This document shows positions 8,405-16,601 of a DNA stretch of 64,000 nucleotides, piece after piece. The DNA is taken from NCBI GenBank assembly GCA_963676655.2, contig CAXXKX010000003.1, positions 5,022,001-5,086,000 on the forward strand, written 5' to 3'. This DNA is from G963676655 sp963676655. Its GTDB lineage: Bacteria > Verrucomicrobiota > Lentisphaeria > Victivallales > Victivallaceae. A model generated the notes under the pieces. That model did no database searches and was not told the DNA's origin. It was given only the letters and a program-made list of their open reading frames with translations. A program made the position numbers and the translations under genes. The stretch's first letter is position 1; each line of letters begins with the position of its first letter.

Positions 8405-9247
8405 TTATGGCTCCCGACCGGTCTTAAACGCCACGCGGTAGGCCGCGGGCGTTTTGCCGGTGCGGCGACGGAATATCATGCTGAAATAACTTTGTCCGGT
8501 GAACCCGCAACGGCAGGCGATGTCGCCGATTTTCATGCCGGTGTTGCTTAACAGGGATTTGGCCTCTTCAAGTCGCCGTTCGCACAAATAACCGCTGAAA
8601 CCGGTATTCATTTTTTCTTTGAAAAGATGCATAAAGCGTGACGGGCTCAAATGGCAGAGAACGGCGACATCGGATACCGAAATATTTTCACTGAAATGAC
8701 GGTCGATATATTCCAGGGCAGGGTGTAGTCTGCTGCAGCTTTCGTCGTTCAGTGATTCCTGCAGGGCCATGGTTTTGGCGTGATGTCCGGCGGTGAATTC
8801 CAGCAACCGCAGGATGCGGCCAGCCGCTGCGACTGTCTCTGCGTTGTACAGCGGTAGACGGTCGAATTCTTTTTGACATTGAGCATAAACGCATTCGGCA
8901 TTCGGCGCGCGAAACGGTCCAAGAAAAAAGGCTCCGGTATAGACTCCGTCGATGAAGATGGGCGTTACCAGTTCGTCAACTCCGGCGTGGCAGTGATGGA
9001 TAAATGGATGTTTTTTCTGTTCTGCAAGGATGGCAATTTCCGCCGTATCATTCAATGAACAACGCTTCAGGCGCGCGGATGCGTTTTTGACGCGATCACA
9101 AAACGGGTTTCTATGCCGCTGCTGGTTTGGCGGCAGTGATTCCGTCGCGTGGCCGTCGGCGTCTTTCCAGATGACCGGGAGCCCGGTAAGCGTTGTCACC
9201 GCCGACATCAGTTCACTTACCGCTTTTTCGTATTTTTTATTGCTCAT
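8405..9247 (-). CDS. AraC family regulator with PocR-type sensor domain
   Basis: A 280-residue protein. Residues about 8-160 match the PocR sensory domain: 'GLPVIWKDADG', a cysteine-containing 'NPFCDRVKN..RLKRC', 'HHCHAGVDELVTPIFIDGVYTGAFFLGPF'. Residues about 180-278 are a two-helix-turn-helix AraC DNA-binding domain ('ISVSDVAVLCHLSPSRFMHLFKEK...FSGYLCERRLEEAKSLLSNT'). Such proteins activate catabolic genes when a small ligand binds. It is transcribed divergently from the FAD oxidoreductase at 9366, its likely target. The start at 9247 has no strong ribosome site. The ligand is unknown. Confidence 0.85.
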   Translation of the reverse strand: MSNKKYEKAVSELMSAVTTLTGLPVIWKDADGHATESLPPNQQRHRNPFCDRVKNASARLKRCSLNDTAEIAILAEQKKHPFIHHCHAGVDELVTPIFIDGVYTGAFFLGPFRAPNAECVYAQCQKEFDRLPLYNAETVAAAGRILRLLEFTAGHHAKTMALQESLNDESCSRLHPALEYIDRHFSENISVSDVAVLCHLSPSRFMHLFKEKMNTGFSGYLCERRLEEAKSLLSNTGMKIGDIACRCGFTGQSYFSMIFRRRTGKTPAAYRVAFKTGREP

Positions 9248-9365
9248 AATTGTAATTATATTATTAAAATAGCATTATATTTATAAAAATATAACATAAT
9301 TGACTATATCTTTCCAGTCGAGCAGGTGTTAAAATATAGAAAACATTAACTTAAAGGATATGGTT

Positions 9366-10706
9366 ATGAGTGAAGTTATTATACCGTCCCGCAATGTTCC
9401 GGTTGTTGGAAAATATGATATCTGTGTTATCGGCGGCAGTTGCACCGGCGTATTCGCGGCGCTCCGGGCGGCGAGGTTGGGCGCTAAAGTAATTCTGGTT
9501 GAAAAACAGAACCGCTGCGGCGGTGTCGCCGTCTCGGGCCTGGTCAGCATCTGGCACAGTTTGAAAGATACTGATTACAAGCAGGAGATTATTGCCGGTT
9601 TGACACTGGAAGTGTTGGAGCGGCTTGAGCGGCGTAACGCTGTAAGTTTCACAGACGAATGCAATTCGGCTTACGCGACGTTGAATACCGAGGAACTGGC
9701 GATTGAGCTGGATACTATGCTGTCGGAGGCCGGAGTTGATGTTTTGTTTCACACCGCATTTACCGCGCCATACTGGCAGGATGGTAAAACGGTCGGGGTG
9801 GTAGTTGAAAATAAATCAGGCTGTCAGGTAATCCTGGCAGATTACCTGATCGATGCTTCCGGTGACGCAGATCTTTGTCATCGTGCCGGTTGCGGCTGTC
9901 GTATGCCGGAGCATCCGCAGCCGCCGACGACTTGTGCCAGATTCAGCGACTGGGTTTTTCCGGATGGTTTTGATCTTGGGGTCGCAATTAGAAAGCATGC
10001 ACAAGAATATAATATTCCGGAAGGCTTTATCTGGGGGCGACAGGTTCCCGGCAGCGATATTTTTATGCTGGCCGGAACCAGAGTTTTCGGGCGGGACTGC
10101 GCCGACGGCGGCGATTTGTCGGCGGCTGAGATTGAGGGAAGACGGCAGGTCAGGGCGATAATGGACATGTTAAAGGGAAAATACGGTTTTGACCGGATTA
10201 CCCTTCAGGGATTGCCATCGATGATTGGAATTCGCGAGTCCCGGCACATTAAGGCGCTTTATCAGGTTACCGGCAAGGATTTACTGTATGGGGTGCGATT
10301 TGACGACGCGATTGCCAACGGCACTTACCGGGTTGATATTCATCAACCAGAGAGGCCCGGGATCATTTTCCGGTATCTTGACGGCAGGGAAATATATTCG
10401 TGTCCGGGACAGGCGGCAGAACATGGGCGCTGGCGTGAACCGGTCAATAACGATCCGAAGTTCTACCAAATCCCGTTGCGCAGCCTGATTCCAGTCGGGA
10501 CAGATAATATTATTGCCGCAGGCCGGATGCTTGATGCCGACACGGAGGCATTCGGCGGTGTGCGGGTCATGGTCAACATGAATCAAACCGGGGAAGCGGC
10601 AGGGGCTACTGCTGCTCTCGCGTTAGATTCGGGGGCAACCATTGCAGCGGTTCCGGCTGAAACCGTAAGGAAAACAATGAAAAAAGGCGGTTCAGTTATT
10701 ATTTAA
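9366..10706 (+). CDS. FAD-dependent oxidoreductase
   Basis: A 446-residue flavoprotein of the FAD_oxidored type. The Rossmann dinucleotide-binding loop is at residues 17-40 ('DICVIGGSCTGVFAALRAARLGAKVILVEK'); downstream conserved pieces are 'CGGVAVSGLVSIWHS', 'DYLIDASGDADLCHRAG', 'IGIRESRHI' and a C-terminal 'NIIAAGRMLDADTEAFGGVRVM' FAD loop. No signal peptide, so cytoplasmic. AAGGA lies 7 nt before ATG 9366; the ATG at 9360 is too close to the ribosome site. The gene stands alone, divergent from the PocR/AraC regulator across 118 nt. A paralogue lies at 43471-44730. The substrate is unknown; a role in modifying sugars or sugar acids is inferred from context only. Confidence 0.82.
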   Translation: MSEVIIPSRNVPVVGKYDICVIGGSCTGVFAALRAARLGAKVILVEKQNRCGGVAVSGLVSIWHSLKDTDYKQEIIAGLTLEVLERLERRNAVSFTDECNSAYATLNTEELAIELDTMLSEAGVDVLFHTAFTAPYWQDGKTVGVVVENKSGCQVILADYLIDASGDADLCHRAGCGCRMPEHPQPPTTCARFSDWVFPDGFDLGVAIRKHAQEYNIPEGFIWGRQVPGSDIFMLAGTRVFGRDCADGGDLSAAEIEGRRQVRAIMDMLKGKYGFDRITLQGLPSMIGIRESRHIKALYQVTGKDLLYGVRFDDAIANGTYRVDIHQPERPGIIFRYLDGREIYSCPGQAAEHGRWREPVNNDPKFYQIPLRSLIPVGTDNIIAAGRMLDADTEAFGGVRVMVNMNQTGEAAGATAALALDSGATIAAVPAETVRKTMKKGGSVII

Positions 10707-11030
10707 TCCGTACGACGGATGGCGCCGGGAATGTCCCGGTGCGATGTTTCGCTTCAGTCTCCGCACTTTGTGCTGCGGAAGCGGAGATTGTACAAAACGG
10801 CGTTTCCGCTCATCAATTATGCGGTCGTTCGCAAAACGATAAGATAATAATCATACCGCTTGATTTTAAATTATTCTTAATGTGTTGATAATAAGTTCTT
10901 TAATTCTATATGTTAAATCACATGATATATAATTATTAATTTCAGTGGATTAATTTCTGGAAACTTTTCATTATTTAATATTTACTCTTACTGCCGCAGG
11001 TTTTGTTAACCTTGCGGCAGGTTTTTGTTT
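10707..11030 (+). terminator. Terminator and empty intergenic stretch
   Basis: A strong hairpin, CTGCCGCA...TGCGGCAG (10991-11020), is followed by GTTTTTGTTT, a convincing intrinsic terminator about 285 nt after the oxidoreductase and just upstream of the module A promoter. Within 10707-10990 there is a second, T-less hairpin, CCGGGA-atg-TCCCGG, inside 10722-10742, and an AT-rich remainder. I found no gene or RNA gene here, although the distance from stop codon to terminator leaves room for an unseen small RNA. Confidence 0.7.
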
Positions 11031-11034
11031 AAAA

Positions 11035-11155
11035 TAGTTAAAGGTTAAATTAAAAAAGATTTTCAAGCTAAAAACTAAGAAAAATTACAAAAATTTTAGC
11101 AAGGCTATTGCTTTTTTATGAATGAAATACTATAATATAGTTAAAGGTTTAACTA
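11035..11155 (+). promoter_or_regulatory. Module A promoter with two LacI-type operators
   Basis: TTGCTT (11108-11113), 17 nt, and a perfect TATAAT (11131-11136) make the promoter. The palindrome TAGTTAAAGGTTTAACTA (11138-11155) covers the predicted start site. A related, less symmetric copy, TAGTTAAAGGTTAAATTA, lies at 11035-11052, 103 bp upstream, close to a whole number of helical turns, which would allow a DNA loop. The regulator is probably the LacI protein at 11890-12930. Confidence 0.72.
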
Positions 11156-11199
11156 AATAAATCAGTATTCACGGAAACCAACAGAAAGGAACAGTTAAA

Positions 11200-11841
11200 A
11201 TGAAAAACAAAAAACGTCAATCCTCGTCCTTCACTCTTATTGAACTTCTTGTGGTGATCGCTATCATTGCCATCCTCGCTTCGATGCTTTTGCCGGCATT
11301 GAATCAGGCCAGGGCAAAAGCTAAATCAATCAAATGTCTCTCCAATCTGAAACAGTTCGGGGTGATATGGGCCGGTTATTTTGATGATTACAAAGGATGG
11401 ATTCCGCCGCTTGGAACGAGCAATACAGAGGACCGTTATGGCTGGGTTCTTTCCAAATATGCGCAATTGAAGATTGTGAGAAACAATAATCCTCTTTGGG
11501 ATTGCCCAAGCAACCCTGACGTCGTTAATCCTATTTCATATAAAATAAGAGGATACTGGGATTGGAACGGTAATGTGAATGAAAGTAAGATGCCGGTCAG
11601 AGTATTGCTGCCTAAATTTATCAGCAGAGCATCCAAGGAGATTCTGATGGGCGATGCGGCAGTCTCAAACAGTCTGAAATTGCAAGGTTATTTGGGACGG
11701 GATTATACTTCCCTTATTTACCGTCATACTAATGACTCGCGGGCAAATATACTGTTATTGGACCTTCATGCCGCCACTGCAAGTCCTGTTCAAATCAATG
11801 TTGAAACCAATAATGATGGTCCCGGATACAATATAGATTAA
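11200..11841 (+). CDS. Prepilin-type (type II) pseudopilin
   Basis: A 213-residue protein with a type IV pilin-like N-terminus: short basic leader, then F-T-L-I-E-L-L-V-V-I-A with Glu at +5 and a ~20-residue hydrophobic helix, continuing into 'SMLLPALNQARAKAKSIKCLSNLKQFG'. The C-terminal end has the 'YRHTNDSRANILLLDLHA' segment that corresponds to the H...DG/DLH motif of these pseudopilins. The residue before the expected prepilin peptidase cut is Ser, not Gly. AAAGGAAC precedes the start. It is first in an operon with a LacI regulator and, across a second promoter, a secreted glycoside hydrolase. Confidence 0.85.
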   Translation: MKNKKRQSSSFTLIELLVVIAIIAILASMLLPALNQARAKAKSIKCLSNLKQFGVIWAGYFDDYKGWIPPLGTSNTEDRYGWVLSKYAQLKIVRNNNPLWDCPSNPDVVNPISYKIRGYWDWNGNVNESKMPVRVLLPKFISRASKEILMGDAAVSNSLKLQGYLGRDYTSLIYRHTNDSRANILLLDLHAATASPVQINVETNNDGPGYNID

Positions 11842-11889
11842 GAAGCTGCCTGCTTAGGTAAGAAATTTTAAAACTGGTTAACGCTGATT

Positions 11890-12930
11890 ATGAAAACAAA
11901 AAAAGCAACGCTTAACGAGATAGCCAAAGTATTCGGGGTTTCACCGGTTACGGTCAGCAACGCCTTGAATAAACGTAAAAATGTATCGCCGGACAAGGCG
12001 AAAGCTATCAGTAAATACGCCGAAAAGATCGGCTACCAGCCATCGTTGCTGGCTCAATCTCTGTTGCGCGGCCAAACCCATATTATCGGACTGCTGTTGA
12101 AAGAGTCACCGGAAGACCCGTGGAACAGTGCAATCTTGAATCGTCTTCAAGAGAAATTGTGGAATAAAGGCTATCATTTAAGTATGTTTGTCGCCACAGA
12201 TGGTCATGAACGCTTGGTGGACGGGGTGAAATTCCTGGCTCAGTTAAAGGTTGACGCCTTGATTATTGGACCAATGGGGTTCAGTCATGAATTTAAAATG
12301 GTTGCGCCGCTGCTCAGTTCATTCCATTACGTGGCGGTGTTTGATACGGTGGAACATCTGCAGGTTGATAATGTGAAGATCGATGCCTATTCAGCCGCTC
12401 AGGTGGCGGTGGATCATCTGGTTGAAAACGGTCATCGAAATATTGGTATGCTCGGGGTGGTTGCGCACGAAATTAATCTGCCTGATCTGAAAACCCGTTA
12501 TTCCGGTTTTGTCGATACCCTGCGACGGCACGGGTTGGAAATCAGGGATGAATGGATCATGGAAGATGACTCCGACAGTCAGCTGAATGTGGAACGTTTG
12601 AAAGAAAAAATTCGGAATGGTGATCTGCCGACCGCGTTTTTCTGTCATACCGACCATGTTGCGGCGCAGGCTATCAAGCTGTTTTATGAGCATAATATCA
12701 AAGTGCCTGACGATATTTCGATTATTGGAGTTAACAACCTTCCGATAGCCGAGATGATGATTCCGGGAATAACCACGATCAGTTTCAATATCGACCACTA
12801 TGTGGACAAACTTGTTGAGTTGACAATGAATAATGTCTCAAGTAAATCTTCCGGAAAGAGTCAACGGGCGGTCAGGTATTTGGAATCGCCTTCTTTGATA
12901 AAGCGCGGCAGCGTTAAAAATATTAAATAA
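11890..12930 (+). CDS. LacI family transcriptional regulator
   Basis: A 346-residue regulator. N-terminal helix-turn-helix 'TLNEIAKVFGVSPVTVSNALNKRKNVS' (residues 6-32), hinge 'GYQPSLLAQSLLRGQT', then a periplasmic-binding-protein-like sugar sensor ('IIGLLLKES...', 'DGVKFLAQLKVDALIIGPMG', 'VDHLVENGHRNIGMLG', 'PDDISIIGVNNLP'). It lies 48 nt after the pseudopilin gene on the same strand. Palindromes on the start site of the pseudopilin promoter make it the likely repressor of its own operon and perhaps of the hydrolase downstream. The ligand is unknown, presumably a product of that hydrolase. Confidence 0.9.
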   Translation: MKTKKATLNEIAKVFGVSPVTVSNALNKRKNVSPDKAKAISKYAEKIGYQPSLLAQSLLRGQTHIIGLLLKESPEDPWNSAILNRLQEKLWNKGYHLSMFVATDGHERLVDGVKFLAQLKVDALIIGPMGFSHEFKMVAPLLSSFHYVAVFDTVEHLQVDNVKIDAYSAAQVAVDHLVENGHRNIGMLGVVAHEINLPDLKTRYSGFVDTLRRHGLEIRDEWIMEDDSDSQLNVERLKEKIRNGDLPTAFFCHTDHVAAQAIKLFYEHNIKVPDDISIIGVNNLPIAEMMIPGITTISFNIDHYVDKLVELTMNNVSSKSSGKSQRAVRYLESPSLIKRGSVKNIK

Positions 12931-13073
12931 ATGCATAGTCACTCCCATGAATAGGATGCCTGGTATTGAAAGATTAATGTTTTAAGTTTAAAGTAAATAC
13001 GGGAAAAACTCAATATTGGCAATAATGATTTATGCCCGGGTGTTTAGATATTTGTATATTTACTATTCTTAAT

Positions 13074-13119
13074 TTGATTAATGATACTGGATTCGTATAA
13101 TCATAGATTAATATATTAA
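13074..13119 (+). promoter_or_regulatory. Promoter of the secreted hydrolase, with palindrome
   Basis: TTGATT (13074-13079), 16 nt and TATAAT (13096-13101) precede the hydrolase gene, and the 12-bp palindrome TTAATATATTAA (13108-13119) sits at the predicted start site. It shares the TTAA...TTAA core with the module A operator, so the same LacI protein may bind, but the match is weak. The rest of 12931-13073 shows nothing I can name. Confidence 0.5.
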
Positions 13120-13140
13120 CCCTAACCCCCTGAGATTAAA

Positions 13141-16100
13141 ATGATTTTAAAAAAGCTGACTCAAACTCTACTATACAGTCTTGTTTTATCAACGGCTGTT
13201 TTCGCTGATAACACAATGAAACTGGTAAACGATCCGGGGAATGCTCCTGATGCCGCCAAGAACCGGTTTGGTCGCGGTCAGGTTGATTACCGCTATCGTC
13301 TGGCTAAAGCTCCGGTGTCAAATGCCGACTACGCGAAATTCCTTAGTGCTGCCGACAAGGGGGGAGTCGCCGGGCTTTACGATCCGCGCATGGCGATAAG
13401 CAGATCGGGAAACGGCGGTAGTTACGTATACGCTCCAAAGGCTGGTTATCAGGATAAACCTGTGACGTTTGTAAGTTATGCTAATGCGGCAAGTTACTGC
13501 AACTGGCTCAGTCAGGGCAGGGTGTATGATATTATCGACGGTCAGGTTACCAGGCGTCGCATAAGCAGGCCTGAATCAGGTGAAGTATTCTTTATTCCTT
13601 CGCACGCCGAATGGTACAAGGGGATGTATTATAAAAACGGGAAATATGATTACGGTGAACCGTTGAAAGTTGCCGAAATGATTGAAACCAGGCACGGCGT
13701 CTGGCATCGCGTAGCGATCGGGCACAGTAAAAATCCCGAGGCCTATATCAAATGCAATAACTATACGAACAATGTAACGGGAAAATCTGAAGACAATATC
13801 CGCAAGGAAAATATCGGGTTCAGGATTGCGTCCATGCCGCAGGTTCATGCCTGTCCGGAACTCAATAGCCGCTTTAACTATTTTTATCTCGACAAGCAGA
13901 ATATAACATTGAAGTTGCGGGCGAAAAAAGCCTCAGACATCCGGCTCAATGTCGGCATCAGTAATTTGTGGAAACATCAGGTATATAATAAAACATTTAA
14001 CATTTCCTTAAAATCCGGGACAAAGAATATTGATATTAAGGACGCAGTGAACAAGCCCGGCTATTACCGGTTGAAGGCTGAAATCTGTGTTGACGGGAAA
14101 GTCATCTCTGCGATGGAAACCCCTTTTGTGGTGATGGACCGTCAGCGTATGGCGGTTAGAAAAGAAGATTCCCCGTTTGGTATCAGCACCCATCTGGATC
14201 GCATGCTGAACTGCTGGGGACGAGTTTCGCCCGTGGAATATACTCCGATTCTGGAAGATATGGGCGTTTCATGGGTTAGAACCGACCTGCCGTGGCAATA
14301 TGTTACCGGCGATCTGGTTGACAAGGGCTTCCATATTCTTTCTTTCTTCCCTTTTTACCACAAATATACGAAATTTGATTCCCCGTTCAAAGATACTCCG
14401 GTCTCTGAAAAATGGAAAAAAAACGGGGTTCCGCGAGAACTTTCTACCTATGCCGAAACCTGCTATAAAATGGTCAAAGACTATCCTCATGTGAAGAGCT
14501 GGGAAGTCGGGAATGAGCCCCATGCCTGGAATATCACTCCGGCCGATTACGCTCAAATGGTCAAGGCGGCCTACAAAGCGGCAAAGCTGGCCGATCCTGC
14601 CTCTACCGTGATCGTCGGGGATATGAACCATATTCATAAATCGGTTATTGCCGAATGCGGAGCGGCGGCATATTGCGACGCCGTCGCTATTCACACTTAC
14701 GGTTTTTTCAAAAAATACCACGAGGGCGTTATTAACCGGATCGAGTCTTTGATAAATGTGCTCGACACTTATGGCTTCAAGAATAAACCGGTCTGGGTTA
14801 CCGAGATAAGCGGCTGCGGTTACTGGAATCATATCTATCCCGGCAAAAACCGGGAAGAGGTTTACCGCTATCAGGCGCTTGACATGCCCAAGAAACTTAC
14901 CGGGACATTATCTCTCGGTGTTAAAAAGAACTTTATCTATGAATTTGTCGATACCGTGACCAATCATACCGAAGGCGAATTCGGGGTTATTCGTTCCGAT
15001 TTGCTGCCGAAACCAGCTTTCATGGCTTACCGGACAACCGCTATTGAGCTTGATGGCGCCAAATATGAAGGTCGAATAAAGTTTGCCCAAAAGGATTTTA
15101 CCGGATTCGTATTCGGCAGCAAACAAAAGAAAACCGCGATTATCTGGAAAGAAGATAAACCGGCCACTCTGGTCAGACGCCAGAAAATAACCTTGCCGAT
15201 GGTCGAAATATCCAAACCTGAGAGTCTTGTCTTCAAGGCTTCTGGAAAGGTCTATATGACGGACATCATGGGATGCAGAACCGAACTAACTGTAAAAGAT
15301 GGCAAAGTCAATGTTCCGGTCAACGAATACCCGGTATTTGTCTCCGGGGATATTAAATATGAAATGGTCAATACCGTGTCTGCACCGGTTGTCAGGAAGC
15401 ATACTCCGGCGGCAAAAGTTCAGATACTTCCGCCTTTGGCCCAGATGCGCGGAGCTAACGATCTGCACAATATGCAGCATGTGGTCCGGATCACGCTCCA
15501 AAGGGAAACGCCGCAGTTTCTTGACGTCAGGGTGCATAATCAGTCAAAGGTTGACCAGTCAGGGAAACTGTACCTTGTTGAGCCGGGCTCAAACTCCGAT
15601 GACGGCTGGATGATCAAGCCGCGCGTCGCCAATATCACGGTCCTGGCTGAAAGTACCGCGACGGTCAGGTTCAATATAAAGATTCCCAAACGCCCCTATA
15701 CCGGCGAGTCACCCTATATCCTCAAGGCGGTTTTTGAAAGCAACAAGGGGCGGTTTGTTAACGATGTGATTGTCTATCAGATGATTAAACATGAAGCCGT
15801 GACCGGAAAGCTGACTGAGGACCTTGAATTCGCCCGTAAAGCCGGCACCCCGCAATACCGGATGCATTCTCCACGACATATTAAAGGGAGCTATCAGGGC
15901 GACAATTTTGTTGCTGCAATTAGTGCCGGTCGGCAAAAGTTTGTCTTGCTGAAATCGATTGCCGAACCGGTTATATCGCAGGACGGCAAGTTGGATGGCG
16001 TTATCGGTTATTCAGTAAAGCAGACCCCGGACGTAAAGATCAGCAAAATAAGCCTGCGGCTGATCGATAATGATGGCGAGGTCTTCCAGTTCCAGAGAAA

Positions 16101-16293
16101 AGGCAAAGCGCCGGACAATAAATGGCTTGACGTTAAATTCGACCTGTCAAAACCCAAATCAGTTGTAAGTTGGGGCAAAAAGAAAAACGGCAAATTTGAT
16201 TTTCCCGTCAAATGGCAATCGGTCGTGATCGACTATCTGGGAGGCTCCGGCGAAATATCCGTTTCCCCGGTGAAATTATGGAAAAAAGACTGA
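13141..16293 (+). CDS. Secreted glycoside hydrolase (clan A) with SUMF1-like domain
   Basis: A 1050-residue exported protein. Signal peptide at residues 1-22, cut near 'STAVFA'. Residues about 25-235 look like a formylglycine-generating-enzyme/SUMF1 fold ('YRLAKAPVSNADYAKFL', 'PVTFVSYANAASYCNWLS', 'ENIGFRIAS'), but I do not see the C-terminal cysteine pair needed for that activity, so it is probably a binding or structural domain. A beta-rich segment follows (about 250-335), then a TIM barrel of GH39/GH5-like type: 'WEVGNEPH' with Glu459 as candidate acid/base and 'KPVWVTEISG' with Glu555 as candidate nucleophile. The C-terminal 400 residues are beta-sandwich-like. The fusion is unusual. Likely cleaves a plant, algal or host polysaccharide outside the cytoplasm; specificity unknown. 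Confidence 0.78.
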   Translation: MILKKLTQTLLYSLVLSTAVFADNTMKLVNDPGNAPDAAKNRFGRGQVDYRYRLAKAPVSNADYAKFLSAADKGGVAGLYDPRMAISRSGNGGSYVYAPKAGYQDKPVTFVSYANAASYCNWLSQGRVYDIIDGQVTRRRISRPESGEVFFIPSHAEWYKGMYYKNGKYDYGEPLKVAEMIETRHGVWHRVAIGHSKNPEAYIKCNNYTNNVTGKSEDNIRKENIGFRIASMPQVHACPELNSRFNYFYLDKQNITLKLRAKKASDIRLNVGISNLWKHQVYNKTFNISLKSGTKNIDIKDAVNKPGYYRLKAEICVDGKVISAMETPFVVMDRQRMAVRKEDSPFGISTHLDRMLNCWGRVSPVEYTPILEDMGVSWVRTDLPWQYVTGDLVDKGFHILSFFPFYHKYTKFDSPFKDTPVSEKWKKNGVPRELSTYAETCYKMVKDYPHVKSWEVGNEPHAWNITPADYAQMVKAAYKAAKLADPASTVIVGDMNHIHKSVIAECGAAAYCDAVAIHTYGFFKKYHEGVINRIESLINVLDTYGFKNKPVWVTEISGCGYWNHIYPGKNREEVYRYQALDMPKKLTGTLSLGVKKNFIYEFVDTVTNHTEGEFGVIRSDLLPKPAFMAYRTTAIELDGAKYEGRIKFAQKDFTGFVFGSKQKKTAIIWKEDKPATLVRRQKITLPMVEISKPESLVFKASGKVYMTDIMGCRTELTVKDGKVNVPVNEYPVFVSGDIKYEMVNTVSAPVVRKHTPAAKVQILPPLAQMRGANDLHNMQHVVRITLQRETPQFLDVRVHNQSKVDQSGKLYLVEPGSNSDDGWMIKPRVANITVLAESTATVRFNIKIPKRPYTGESPYILKAVFESNKGRFVNDVIVYQMIKHEAVTGKLTEDLEFARKAGTPQYRMHSPRHIKGSYQGDNFVAAISAGRQKFVLLKSIAEPVISQDGKLDGVIGYSVKQTPDVKISKISLRLIDNDGEVFQFQRKGKAPDNKWLDVKFDLSKPKSVVSWGKKKNGKFDFPVKWQSVVIDYLGGSGEISVSPVKLWKKD

Positions 16294-16601
16294 CATATTA
16301 ACTGAAGTAAGCGTTTGTATTTTAAATATTCATGGAGTCTCATCACTTCTCTGATGTAGTGTTTTATAGCTTTAATAATTTCCTGAATCCAGCTAATGAA
16401 AACTATATTTCTGGAGCAAAGAAATGCATGGAAATTTCGGTGTTAGAGTCTGATCTGTTTTGAAATATCAAAAACAGTATTTATTTTATTTGTCTTAAGT
16501 TTTTGCTTTTTATAACCTTATGGTTTTTTAATAATCAAGCTGTCTGATTATAATCAATATATCTGATTATTATTTTTGACTTTGTTTGATAGATTGTGTT
16601 A
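16294..16601. other. Convergent intergenic region, nothing identified
   Basis: This 308-bp AT-rich stretch separates two convergent operons. The only structure seen is a short AACC-ttat-GGTT stem followed by six T near 16520-16540, which could act as a weak terminator for the plus-strand gene. I see no gene or RNA gene. Confidence 0.4.

Noticed and set aside
10707..10990. tRNA or known small RNA gene between the oxidoreductase and module A
   Set aside because: The hairpins present do not fold as a cloverleaf and no promoter is evident; only the terminator at 10991-11030 is supported.
13200..13850. Functional formylglycine-generating enzyme for the sulfatases
   Set aside because: The domain is exported and fused to a hydrolase, and I do not see the C-terminal catalytic cysteine pair; it is more likely a binding module.
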